From the NCBI RefSeq assembly GCF_021130785.1, contig NC_060214.1, forward strand, positions 5,607,001 through 5,671,000: 64,000 nucleotides of DNA, given 5' to 3'. The position numbers and the translations under genes were made by a program. Positions 37,745 through 47,367 of the stretch are shown here, in pieces. Under the pieces are notes generated by a model. That model ran no database searches and was not told where the DNA came from. It saw only the letters and a program-made list of their open reading frames with translations. The first letter of the stretch is position 1; every line of letters starts with the position of its first letter. Origin of the DNA: Homalodisca vitripennis (Eukaryota; Arthropoda; Insecta; Hemiptera; Cicadellidae).

Positions 37745-38690
37745 ACTTCAGTAGTGACGTCACCTCCCACCAGAGTGTGCTGATGATGTTTTCAATCGTT
37801 AGTTCCTCTCTGAGCACTAAGGAAATCCGAATTCTATTTCCGCTGGAAAATTAGCATTTATCACTGGCAAACTCATATATTTATCCGAGGGGTTGTAATA
37901 GTTCAATATTTTAAATGAAGATTTGTACTGTACTTGTCACGATACACCATTAATAAACTGCCTGATAATATTCCAATGTAATAATTTATTAATAAAAAAA
38001 AGTAATAGTTCGCATACTACAAAATCAAAGAATCACTATACATTTTATGATTACTGTCCATTTCTTTATGTTTCGATGTAGACCTCCTACGCATTCCATT
38101 GAATATTAAACGAACCACAGCATTAAAAGGTGGGAAGCTAAAAATAAACTTTTGAATTCCGTTTTGTGTGATATGAATAAATTAAATGAGTTCTCGTTGT
38201 CTCTTGGATTCGCTGCGGTTTGAAATGTTTGAATGCTCTGCCTTTACCGCTTTGTACTGCTACTGCAACTATGACGTTCGCTAACTATGTTTTCAATGGT
38301 ATATAGAACTCTTGCTTTTTGTTCAATTTGTAAATTTTTCCATATAATATGGTGATATTTTTCCTTATATCTGCGTTGTATTGAGTAATTATAAGAGTTC
38401 GTATTGAAAATTGTGAGTTTCTTTGTACTACTAAATACCTTGTTGTCAGGTCAGATAGTTTATAGGGACTGATGTCAACTAACTGATCACCTGACGACAA
38501 CAGATTTTGTTTGATAAGAAGTTACCGAGAAAAGGTAAAAGACATCTGCAGAAAATATACTTGGTCAACGATTGACAAGAGGGACAAGGTGCTGATTTTT
38601 GAAAATAATTTATTTACAACAATATTTTTATGAGAATCTCCCCCTATCTCGTTTTATCTCTCTCTACCTCTTCGTTGACGTTACTCTGTA
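37745..38690. repeat. Inverted copy of the 4090-5115 repeat
   Basis: Read in reverse complement, this interval follows 4090-5115 closely, by eye about 90 percent. It includes GAACGTCATAGTTGCAGTA, the run near GACAACGAGAACTCATTTAA, and CATCAGCACACTCTGGTGGG. Homology ends at 37745, exactly where the LINE fragment starts. It is a third family member with 3119-6650 and 9868-12450. Confidence 0.8.
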
Positions 38691-41008
38691 GTTAGTAATA
38701 TCATCAATAGGTCCTGTTTTGTGAACAGGACCATTATAAATGTTAAATGTAGTGTTCAAATTAATCATATTTATCTTTGCTTCAAAAAACAAAGACCAGG
38801 GTAGTTATGAATAAAGATATGTTACTTTAAACTACTGTATAAAGATTTATTCTTGTTATATTTCCTGTGAGCAGGTGTGTTATAATAGCTCATTGAGGAT
38901 AATACCAGTGCAGTATAGGAGTTTAATACTTATTTAATACGCTTGGTTAATAAAAGACTTATACATTTATAAAAATGTGTAAAATTAAAAGGATTTTTCT
39001 TTTTAATCACAATAAATCTTTATGTAAAAACCACGTGTTTTATTGTGTTAATTAGGTCATTAGTCAACACAACAGCTTTATATTAAACTGTCTCAGACCG
39101 CTGAAATACTAATAAATGTCACACTGTTTAGTTCTGTTGAGTTTGTCCTAAGTCAACACAACGGCTGTAAGTTAAACTGTCACAAACCACTTGGTAGGTT
39201 ACTGCACAAAAGTTACGCGGTTTCTGTTGTGTCGAGTATGTCATAAATCAACACAACCCCCCGGACACAGGATCTAAGTGTAATCCAACTTAACATAATA
39301 AAATCTAGATTTATAAAAAATTCTTCTTTGATATTTTGCTATTTAATTCGTAGGTGTTAATTTATATTTATAAAAAAAATCTAAATCGAATGAAAAATCT
39401 AAAATATTGTAATACTGTAATAACAGGCTAAATAAATTTTAGCTACTGTTGCATTGTTGATTCACCACATTCGTGTAAAGGCTTCGATGAGTTAGCATGC
39501 ACAATTCCTATTTACAAAGGCATATAGCCTAAGTTTCTCAAGATATTCTGCGGATAGATCGTAACCAATGAGACTAAATTAATGTAAAAATATTTGCTAA
39601 TGCTTGGAAAAATTATACAGTGACATGCATCATCGAACTCAGTGTTCCCAACACAGAAATGAAACTATAGAAAATGTCCAGTCAATTGGTTTTAAAGATA
39701 TCATGAGGACAGACATACAGATTAACAGAAATGTACATTATCCCGTCCCTGTAGTAATAAGCTTCGCTAACGCTCAATAATAAAATGTTTATCAAAATGT
39801 ATACTTTCTTATACATTATTTATAGCTATATAAATGAAGCACGTTTTAAAAATGAGTTAAAATGCCTTCGGGTATTTTTTTAAATTACCTACTTTAGGTC
39901 GTGAATAGAGAAATAAACGATTTAACGCCATTCATATGTATAAAACTAATATTTGAGAAACTAGTAAAGTAAAAGATTTGAAAACATAAGCTAATGCTAC
40001 GGTGACCTTTATTAGAACCGATTTGCGGTGTTTTATGCTACTAACAAAACTGTATTTTAATGGATAACTTCACCTATGTTTGTATTTAAGGGTTTTAAGA
40101 TTTCCTCTGAAAGACGTCCCCCTGATGTGATGTAAACCAAAATAGTCACTTAAAATATGGATTTTGTAAGTATAATACATAAAAAGTATATAATTATACA
40201 GTCAAGTCGTACACACTGAAGGCTGGGAGATTGTTTCCAGGTTTATAGACATCCTGTATACCTAAGAAGTATCACCAAATTTCAATTGATAGAAAGTTCA
40301 TTGGTAAAGGCAAGCGTTGATGTTGCTATATTGAAAATATTATTTTACTTAATGTAATATAATATAACATTCAAGTAATTACATACTAATGTACAAACTA
40401 ATATATGGATGATAATACATTTGTTTCCTCATGCCTAAGCACATACTGGAACTCTTAATTTCTACGTTGTATATCACGCAGATGTATCATAGTTATGTTG
40501 TATGCATAAACTTGTTGGGTAAAAATTGTCCCAGATAAATTTTTGTTGGTCATAAAAGTTTGAGGTAAACGTAGCCTAATTCAGAGGAGTAATTTGTGTT
40601 ACATTCTAGATTACAAATATCTTTGGAACATTTACAGTGATAAACTTGATTTTACAGATGAATATTTTTATAATATATTTATTTGATTTGCTGAAATAAA
40701 TTAAAACTATAGAGTTTATTTTAACCGTGAAACTGAATTTTAAGTTATTTAAATTCTATTTATATGTCAGCTTAGTTATTTATATTTCTGTTTTATTTAT
40801 AGAGTATAATAATAAGTTTTAAACGAATATATTTTTGAAATAACCAAACATATTACAGTAACCATGAGAAATGGCATTGGAAAATGTAATACTGAAATAC
40901 AGCACGTTTGCTACCATTTATGTATAATAACATTATCACAAATAAAAACGTAATAGGTCTATTCTCGATAAGAATAATTCCGAAATAAACAAGTTAAGAA
41001 CTAATCCT
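38691..41008. other. AT-rich intergenic DNA, no gene seen
   Basis: A short degenerate repeat at about 39050-39260 (TCAACACAAC every 90 bp, 2.5 copies, each followed by TTAAACTGTC) is the only structure noted. Confidence 0.5.
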
Positions 41009-41096
41009 GATATCTCCCCGCTGCAGCTGTACTCTGTTAACCGCTTCCACGAGCTCAGTGTGGTTCTGGATATGGGTTTGTCCGTTTATATAAACT
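41009..41096 (+). pseudogene. Short Gr-like coding fragment or exon
   Basis: In AT-rich surroundings, about 30 codons with gene-like GC-rich codons read SPLQLYSVNRFHELSVVL and then DMGLSVYINL before a stop at 41099. The pattern (PLQ, H-x-L, V-Y-x-x-L) parallels the segment before the fifth membrane span of the receptor at 18278. A GT at 41097 could be a splice donor, so it may be an exon rather than a relic. No other receptor segments were found next to it. Confidence 0.35.
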
Positions 41097-41101
41097 TGTA
41101 A

Positions 41102-42717
41102 CTAGGGATTGACATTTTTAATACTAGGCGGTTGTTTATTTTATACAAACAAAGCGAATGCATGCATTTATGTTTGTGTTTGTAAACGAATTATCTATTT
41201 AAACCACATTGATGTGAGACGAGTTTAAATCTTGCATATGTGTATGCAGTAAAATCCCCTATTTAGTAGTGTCAATCTCTAATACAGTATGGACTAAACG
41301 CTATGTAGTGAATGTTGAGGTGCTTGTGTCTTAAATAATAAAGTATAATAGTTTTAATTTATTAAAGTTTACTATGTTTAAAAAACCTTGTATTCCAATT
41401 TCATAGGGATAGCAAATTTGGTGTTATAAAAACGACCTACTTACTATTATCTATCGACGTTTGTAGAGTTAAGGCTCAAATCTGAGACCTTTTAAATCTA
41501 TCAAACTTCAGAAACTATTTATTAGAAACGAGGCTACTTAGGAAACGGTATTTAATCTGTGAAACTTAAGTGAATATTGCGGAGTTAATATTTGTTAATA
41601 ACAGAAACATAAACAAAGTGTTGTACTTGCGTTTATTTAACATTTAGATCTAACGAGAATACCCCTTAATCGATTTGTTTACATTATTCACTAAAACAGT
41701 TTCTGCTATATGGATATACGTTAACATTATACAAATGCAAAAAAAAACTACTCCTACTATCCCTATACCAGTATACTAGTACTAGGTATACTTTTTTAAT
41801 TCGTGCATATAATTAAACTTACAAATGTTGGTAATAGGAAAAGCTACGAGATATATTACGGATTACAGGAAAGGTACCAATAATGAAAAGCATGGTCTTT
41901 ATTTAACAATTGTTTATTATTTTTGACTTTTTATGCATTATATATGAATTTTGGCAGCCATATAGAATTCACCATCTTCGCTAGACGTTTAATATAGAAA
42001 ATATTAATATTGTCATGTGGATAGGCGAGTATTTAATTATGTAATAATGTGTAAGTGTGTTGCAAACTACGGATATACATCTACAAAACGTGACAGTTTC
42101 ATACGATGCACTAATGTGGAAAAATGTAAATTTATAAATGAGAATTGTACATCCATATAGCAGAAAACGTTAGGTGAGTAATGCAAACATATCGATTAAG
42201 GGACAATGTAGTTGAGTCTCTATGATAAAGTGCTAATAAAAACGATCTTAAAAATGTTTACACTTTGCCAATTTAAAAGACAGTAGGGAGTAATTTAGTT
42301 TTATGGAGTGTCTGGTCTATACAAACTGGGAACCGTAAACTTTGCTTTTAGTCGCTCCATTTTATAAGTTTTGGTTGTAATATATCTGAATGGTTGTGAA
42401 GTTTAGTATTATTTAATTTAAACCTAAACTGCTTTTTATTATTTTGGATGATTGGTTTTGGCACTGTTATATAGATGTTAGTTTTTAATAATGTTATACT
42501 TGTTAATATCTTTAAATTTTAAGCCTATAGAAGTACGAAAATTCATAAATTCGTTGGAATAATGATTATTTTATTTGTAATGTTTTAAGAAGATAATTCA
42601 AACACATACAAACACAATAAAATTCATCTATATTTGCATTTACTTATTTTTGGAAAACTCGCACAAATTCTTGAAAAAGGGGTTGCTTTGAGCCTACAGA
42701 CACCTCTCTGACTGTAC
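41102..42717. other. AT-rich intergenic DNA, no gene seen
   Basis: No open frame, RNA or repeat worth reporting up to the target-site duplication of the LTR element. Confidence 0.5.
42714..42717. other. Target-site duplication GTAC, left copy
   Basis: GTAC directly precedes the left LTR and recurs directly after the right LTR at 50205-50208. Four to six bp is usual for Ty3/gypsy integrases. Confidence 0.8.
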
Positions 42718-43831
42718 TGTTCCGAGTTAGCGAAAAAGACAGGAGGCCTCGGAAGCGCGCCCCTCCCAAACTCGGAGCAAATCATAAAAAAAACAATCAC
42801 ATGCCACTAGTGGGAAGAGAGACAAAGAGAGACAAGATTTCGAGTACAAGATATAATTAGTAGATGGCAAACATTTCCATGCAAAATACAATTACTTCAG
42901 CACCACGGTGCACCGTGTAACTTAAGAACTAAATAACAACAGATAAAATTCCAATATAGACAATAACATCATAAATATAAATAAATAGCATAATACATAA
43001 ATAATATAATATAATATAGAAATTTGATATATAAATAACAATTTCAGGTACGGCGGTAGTAAATATAAAATTTTTAACAGGTAAATTTTTTATGAACTGA
43101 GGGGAGGAAAAAGGTTGTAGAATTTCTAGGCCCATTATTTTTGAAAATTAATTTTGTTTCAAGTTTGTAGCCGAAAATAAAAAAATATATATTTAAAGCC
43201 AATTTTCGAAGGAGGCGGGGGCTTAGTTGCCTCCACGAATCCGAATTAAAGATGAAATCCTCCCCTTCAGGTCATGTAACTAACTAAATAAATACTGGCT
43301 AGGTACAGGCCCTCCTCCAGATCTAACATCTGGCAGCGCTCCCTGCACCCCCAGTCCTCGCAAGTTCAGTATAAGAAGTAAAAAAACATTTTTGATCCAA
43401 CCTTGTTCCAGAAGAAATGAATGGGAGCACTACACTCCGGTTGGATGCCGGTCCAATAGCGCTGGCAGGGCGCGGGCATTCAGTTGGTTTCAGTGCTGTG
43501 GGCAGACTCGCCGCATCAGTCCCGCTGACGGCACTCACGGGGACGCTGCCGAAAGTCGGTTAATTAGCCAGCCATGGAGAACGGGACGAGCAGTGAACAG
43601 ACAGAAACACAGTAGCTTCTCCGAACGTGTCTGACCGCTCCGAACAGTAGCCGGTGCCGGTGAACAGCTGGTGGGAAACTAGTCAAGGTCAACCAGCTGA
43701 CCTCGACCAATCAGTCCAACCAGGCAGAAAATCAATACTCTGACGGAGTGACTCCCCCACCGACTGACAAGAGTGGCCGAGGTGGGAAAAATAAAAGACA
43801 AAACAGAATGTCCAAACTGAGCCCCGGCTCA
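42718..43831 (-). repeat. 3' LTR of the gypsy element (1114 bp)
   Basis: It starts TGTTCCGAG and ends GGCTCA on the plus strand, so on the element strand it runs TGAGCC...GGAACA with TG...CA ends. It differs from the other LTR by scattered substitutions, a 10-bp indel (AAGAGAGACA near 42830) and homopolymer length changes. The open frames inside it are repeated in the other LTR and are not genes. Confidence 0.95.
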
Positions 43832-43842
43832 ACCTCCCCCAC
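43832..43842 (-). other. Polypurine tract
   Basis: Next to the 3' LTR the element strand reads GTGGGGGAGGT, a purine tract of the kind that primes plus-strand DNA synthesis in LTR elements. Its position directly before the TGAGCC start of the LTR is the expected one. Confidence 0.8.
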
Positions 43843-44063
43843 TAAAAAGGGTGCAACCCCAAACAAAACCTCTCACCCACTGAAAGAAGAACCAACAAGC
43901 TCTGGTACAGGATACGGGAAGTCGAGAACCCTAACAGGAAACGAAGTCCTGAGCAGGAGGCAGACAAGACACGATCCTCCTGAAATTTTGAGAGGCGCCT
44001 CTCTTGGAGAAAGAAGAAAAGAGAAAGAGAGTAAAACGACACAACAGAGAAAACCAGGGGTGA
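43843..44063 (-). other. Internal 3' untranslated segment of the gypsy element
   Basis: It lies between the end of the integrase frame and the polypurine tract. The plus-strand frame 43748-44200 crosses it and the LTR edge and is an antisense shadow. Confidence 0.6.
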
Positions 44064-44937
44064 TCAGTCCCCGGACATCCCCGCAGCCGCACCAGTATCC
44101 AGAGCATGACCAGAGGTGTCACCACGGAAGGCCTTTAGATGAGAAACGTGGGCCTTGCGCCACAACCTCCCCGATACGGGATCAACCAACTCAGCAGTAA
44201 CTGGGGAGATAAAACGAAGAATCCGGTGAGGAATTGTCCACCGATAGCAAAGTTTGGCTGCCCGTTTATCCACGGCCGAACTGACCGGATGGGCCTTACA
44301 AAAGACAAGATCCCCTACCTGGAAGGGGTTAGCAATACGTCCCTTATTGAATTTTCTCCTCACCCTTTCCCTAGACTGTAGGAGCTTAACCCTGACTGCT
44401 TCCCAAGTGTCACTCACATTGGGAGTACCAGGCACTGGTAGAAGACTATCCAGACTCCAGAGATTAGACAAGGGATCAGAAGGAGGACGACTAAACATGA
44501 CCTGGAAAGGCGTGGAATCATGACTTTCGTGAAGAGCAGAATTGAAGGCTAACTGAAACCAGCTCAGGTTTTCGTCCCAGGTAGTTTGTTTCTCAGCGTG
44601 ATAAGCGATGAGGGCGGCTCTGAGATTGCGGTTGAACCGCTCAGCATGAGAAGGCTGGGGGTAGTAAGGAAATGTCGTAACATGTTTGATTCCATTCCCC
44701 AAAACAGAAGCGATGAAACTCCCTCGACACGAATTGTGTGCCGTTATCTGAGACGAAGGTGGCGGGCACTCCAAAATTTTGTAGAAGGCGGGACTTGAGT
44801 GCCTTGACGGTGAGCGACGCCGTGGCACTCCTAAGAGGAATCAACCAGCAAAATTTAGAGAAAGCATCCACAGCGACAAGCAGGGAGGTGTTCCCTGACT
44901 TGCTACGGGGAAAGGGTCCCACATAGTCATTGAACAC
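44064..44937 (-). CDS. pol: integrase catalytic core and C-terminal part (frameshifted)
   Basis: Integrase inserts the DNA copy into the genome. In frame from 44937 it reads NDYVGPFPRS, LLVAVDAFSKFCW (first catalytic Asp) and VSDNGTQFVS (second Asp). After a break near 44697-44704 the earlier frame resumes with GIKHVTTFPYYPQ and SHAERFNRNLRAAL (catalytic Glu), completing the DD35E triad. The C-terminal part has FQVGDLVFCK and HVSHLKAF, like the chromatin-binding and SH3-like tail of Ty3/gypsy integrases, and stops at 44064. The first break, at about 44939-44946 in an A/T run, separates it from the zinc-finger part upstream. All key residues are kept. Confidence 0.88.
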
Positions 44938-45938
44938 TTTTCAAGAGGCCGCTCCGCCACCTCGGAGGAAAGAAGTCCTAATTTGGTATTTTGTGCTGGT
45001 TTACTGACCGAGCAAAGATGACAAGCTCGTACTCTACCAGCAATGTCTCTGTCCATACTCTTCCAGATAAACTTATCTCTGATTTTAGCGATGGTCTTGT
45101 GAATCCCTAAATGACCACCCACGGGAGAAACATGAAAGTAGGAAAAGACCATCGGTATGAGGGCACTCGGCAGAACAATCTTGGGACCACCTCCGCGTCG
45201 GGCACGACAGCAGAGGACACCCTTGGACAAGAAGTAAGGAGAGTGGGCTTCTCCCTCCTGGAGCTCACCAATGATGTTTGACAACTCGGGGTCTTGAAGT
45301 TGGTGAGAGCCAAAACTCTCAAAGGCAGCAGGGAAATCCAACAGTACAGTCCCACACAACGGTGCTTGAGAATCAACAGAATTGCTGTGTAGATGATACA
45401 TTCTAGAAAGAGCATCGGCGACGACGTTTTGGGTGCGGCGAATGTGCTGCACCCTGAATTTAAAGGCCGCAATTTTGACAACCAAGCGACCAATCTTCCC
45501 GAGTTGTCGAGGATGGGCCAATAGCCAGGAACGAGCCTGATTGTCAGTTTCCAGCAGAAATTCGGAATGCTCTAGGAACCTCCGAAACTTATCCATGCCG
45601 AAAACGACCGCCAGACACTCCAGCTCATAAATAGAAGATTTCTTTTCCTGAAGGGTCAAAGTCCTAGATGCAAAAGCTATAGGTTGCCGAGCACCGTCGA
45701 ATTCTTGAGAAAGCACAGCTCCTACAGCACAGGATGAGGAGTCAGTCTGCAAGATGAAAGGCCTACTAAAGTCCGGTATTCGCAGCACAGGAGGTTGGAT
45801 AATGGCCTCCCTAAGCAGTTGAAAAGCACGTTCTTGATCTTCACCCCAAACGAACTTTGCGTCTTTCCTTCTTAAGGCGTTCAGAGGGGCGGCCACCTCG
45901 GCAAAGTCAGGAATAAACCTAAGGTAGAAATTAACCAT
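44841..45938 (-). CDS. pol: RT connection, RNase H and integrase zinc finger
   Basis: This frame begins in the RT thumb/connection (FYLRFIPDFAEVAAPLN). RNase H then shows its acidic residues in FILQTDSSSCAVG, SSIYELECLAV, LLETDNQAR and NVVADALSRM. It degrades the RNA strand during reverse transcription. Next come a linker and the HHCC finger of integrase (HVSPVGGHLG...RACHLC). The frame runs off into nonsense after 44939 because of a one-base break; the integrase core continues in the next frame. Its upstream junction with RT is another one-base break in CCTCCTCC near 45968-45977. Confidence 0.9.
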   Translation of the reverse strand: MVNFYLRFIPDFAEVAAPLNALRRKDAKFVWGEDQERAFQLLREAIIQPPVLRIPDFSRPFILQTDSSSCAVGAVLSQEFDGARQPIAFASRTLTLQEKKSSIYELECLAVVFGMDKFRRFLEHSEFLLETDNQARSWLLAHPRQLGKIGRLVVKIAAFKFRVQHIRRTQNVVADALSRMYHLHSNSVDSQAPLCGTVLLDFPAAFESFGSHQLQDPELSNIIGELQEGEAHSPYFLSKGVLCCRARRGGGPKIVLPSALIPMVFSYFHVSPVGGHLGIHKTIAKIRDKFIWKSMDRDIAGRVRACHLCSVSKPAQNTKLGLLSSEVAERPLEKCSMTMWDPFPVASQGTPPCLSLWMLSLNFAG

Positions 45939-47095
45939 GCCGATGAATCTGGCAACACCCTTGGCATCGGAGGAGGGAAATCCCGAATGCCTTGGGTCCT
46001 GGCAGGGTCTATAGATACACCCCTAGACGACACGAGGTGACCGAGAAACGATATTTCAGACTGGGCGTAAGACACCTTCTCCGGATTGACTGTAAGGCCA
46101 GCCCTACCCAACCTAACCAAGACCTCCTCAAGATGTTTAACGTGTTCCGTGAAAGACTCACTGTAGACCAGAAGGTCATCAAGATAATTAAAGACATACC
46201 TGAACTTCACATCGTGGAAGATGGAGTCAAGCAACCTAGTTAACGTTTGGGCCCCCACAGCTAGCCCCATAGGCACAGATCGGTACTGATACAAATTCCA
46301 CGGAACACAGAAGGCCGTGAGAGGACGTGATTCCTTCTTCAACGGAATCTGATGATATGCTTGATTCAAATCAAATATAGTGAAAAATTTGGCCTTACCG
46401 AACCAATCAAAAGCAGAATGGAGATCGGGGAGAGGCACTGAGTCTATTTCAATTTTGGCATTAAGTTTTCTTAGCTCAACCACCATACGATGTTTTCCAT
46501 TAGGCTTTGGAACCAAGAACGCTGGACTGGCATACGATGAGTTTGAGGGCTCAATAACTCCTTGATCCAAGAGATCCTTGATGATACCACGCATAACCTC
46601 CATCTTTGGAGGAGCCAACTTGTATGGGTGGGAGCGTACTGGCTGAGTGTCAGTCAGACGAATTTCATATTCAATAAGATGGGTAGAACCGAGCTTGGGT
46701 GTGAGGACATCCGGAAATCTTGAGCAAAGCTCACGGAGAACCCCAGCTTGCTCCTCATCCAAGTGACCGAACGGGTCCCCAGGGGCAGAACCTTCCTCAC
46801 ACTCCACCTCACCAACCTGCGGTGTCGATTTGAAATTATCGGAAAAGGGGAGTGACACTCGCCGATTGAATTTGAAATAAGACTGGCCCGCCTGAAGATC
46901 CAGCACCAAACCAGTCTTTTGAATAAAATCCGCCCCCAAAATACAATCCATACTCAGGTCCTGGGCCACAAGGAAGCTCCACACCCATGAAAAACATTCA
47001 ACCTTAAACTTGATTGAAGCCTTCCTCGAAATTGGAAGAGGGGAATTAGAAGCAGTCCAGCAAGTTAAAGAAGACTCCTCGGTGTGCTTCACCAA
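45881..47095 (-). CDS. pol: C-terminal half of protease and reverse transcriptase
   Basis: The beginning completes the protease with ILGADFIQKTGL, the second conserved element of retropepsins. The reverse transcriptase follows: IEPSNSSYASPAFLV, the HRMVVELRKLN segment, FTIFDLNQAYHQI (catalytic Asp), FCVPWNLYQYRSVPMGL, and FNYLDDLLVYS (the YxDD catalytic pair), then FLGHLVS. These are Ty3/gypsy signatures in normal order and spacing. The last 25 or so residues are out of frame after the break near 45970. There is no internal stop before that point. Confidence 0.93.
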   Translation of the reverse strand: MVKHTEESSLTCWTASNSPLPISRKASIKFKVECFSWVWSFLVAQDLSMDCILGADFIQKTGLVLDLQAGQSYFKFNRRVSLPFSDNFKSTPQVGEVECEEGSAPGDPFGHLDEEQAGVLRELCSRFPDVLTPKLGSTHLIEYEIRLTDTQPVRSHPYKLAPPKMEVMRGIIKDLLDQGVIEPSNSSYASPAFLVPKPNGKHRMVVELRKLNAKIEIDSVPLPDLHSAFDWFGKAKFFTIFDLNQAYHQIPLKKESRPLTAFCVPWNLYQYRSVPMGLAVGAQTLTRLLDSIFHDVKFRYVFNYLDDLLVYSESFTEHVKHLEEVLVRLGRAGLTVNPEKVSYAQSEISFLGHLVSSRGVSIDPARTQGIRDFPPPMPRVLPDSSAWLISTLGLFLTLPRWPPL

Positions 47096-47097
47096 AC

Positions 47098-47361
47098 CTA
47101 ACCTTGAAATGGCTTAAAAAAACGGGAAGAGATGAGGCTACAGGCTGACCCGGAATCAACTAAGGCCTTATGCACTGAGTCTCCCACTAAGATATTGATG
47201 TAAGGGCACACGGAAGATGCTGTCCTAAGCCGTAGGTTTCCCTTTTCTGCTAGGCTCGTAGTGTCCAAACTATTAATCAAATTTTTCGCACAGGTACTAT
47301 TTTTTTGAAATTTTTTCTTAGACCTCGGGGGAACTTCAGATAAAACCCCCCTTTGATCTAG
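47098..47361 (-). CDS. pol: N-terminal half of retropepsin-type protease
   Basis: This frame is entered by -1 frameshift from gag at 47361-47367 and stays open to a stop at 47098. It contains ALVDSGSACSLIS, where D-S-G is the catalytic motif of the aspartic protease that cleaves Gag and Pol. The rest of the protease lies in the next frame (47095-45881); the frame is lost between about 47099 and 47122, near a run of seven T on the element strand. Simply lengthening that run would create a stop, so the lost or gained base probably lies just after it. Confidence 0.85.
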   Translation of the reverse strand, partial: LDQRGVLSEVPPRSKKKFQKNSTCAKNLINSLDTTSLAEKGNLRLRTASSVCPYINILVGDSVHKALVDSGSACSLISSRFFKPFQG

Positions 47362-47367
47362 TTTTTT
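47327..47367 (-). promoter_or_regulatory. -1 programmed ribosomal frameshift signal between gag and pol
   Basis: On the element strand gag ends CCA AAA AAC TAG. A AAA AAC in the gag frame is the classical X XXY YYZ slippery heptamer (plus 47361-47367) and is followed at once by the gag stop. After a 9-nt spacer come six G (47346-47351) that can pair with five C (47327-47331) across a 14-nt loop, the expected stimulatory hairpin. Pol lies in the -1 frame and is open through the site, as the model requires. Confidence 0.85.

Noticed and set aside
43748..44200. Plus-strand 150-residue open frame
   Set aside because: It crosses the LTR edge and lies antisense to the integrase end; its composition follows from the opposite strand.
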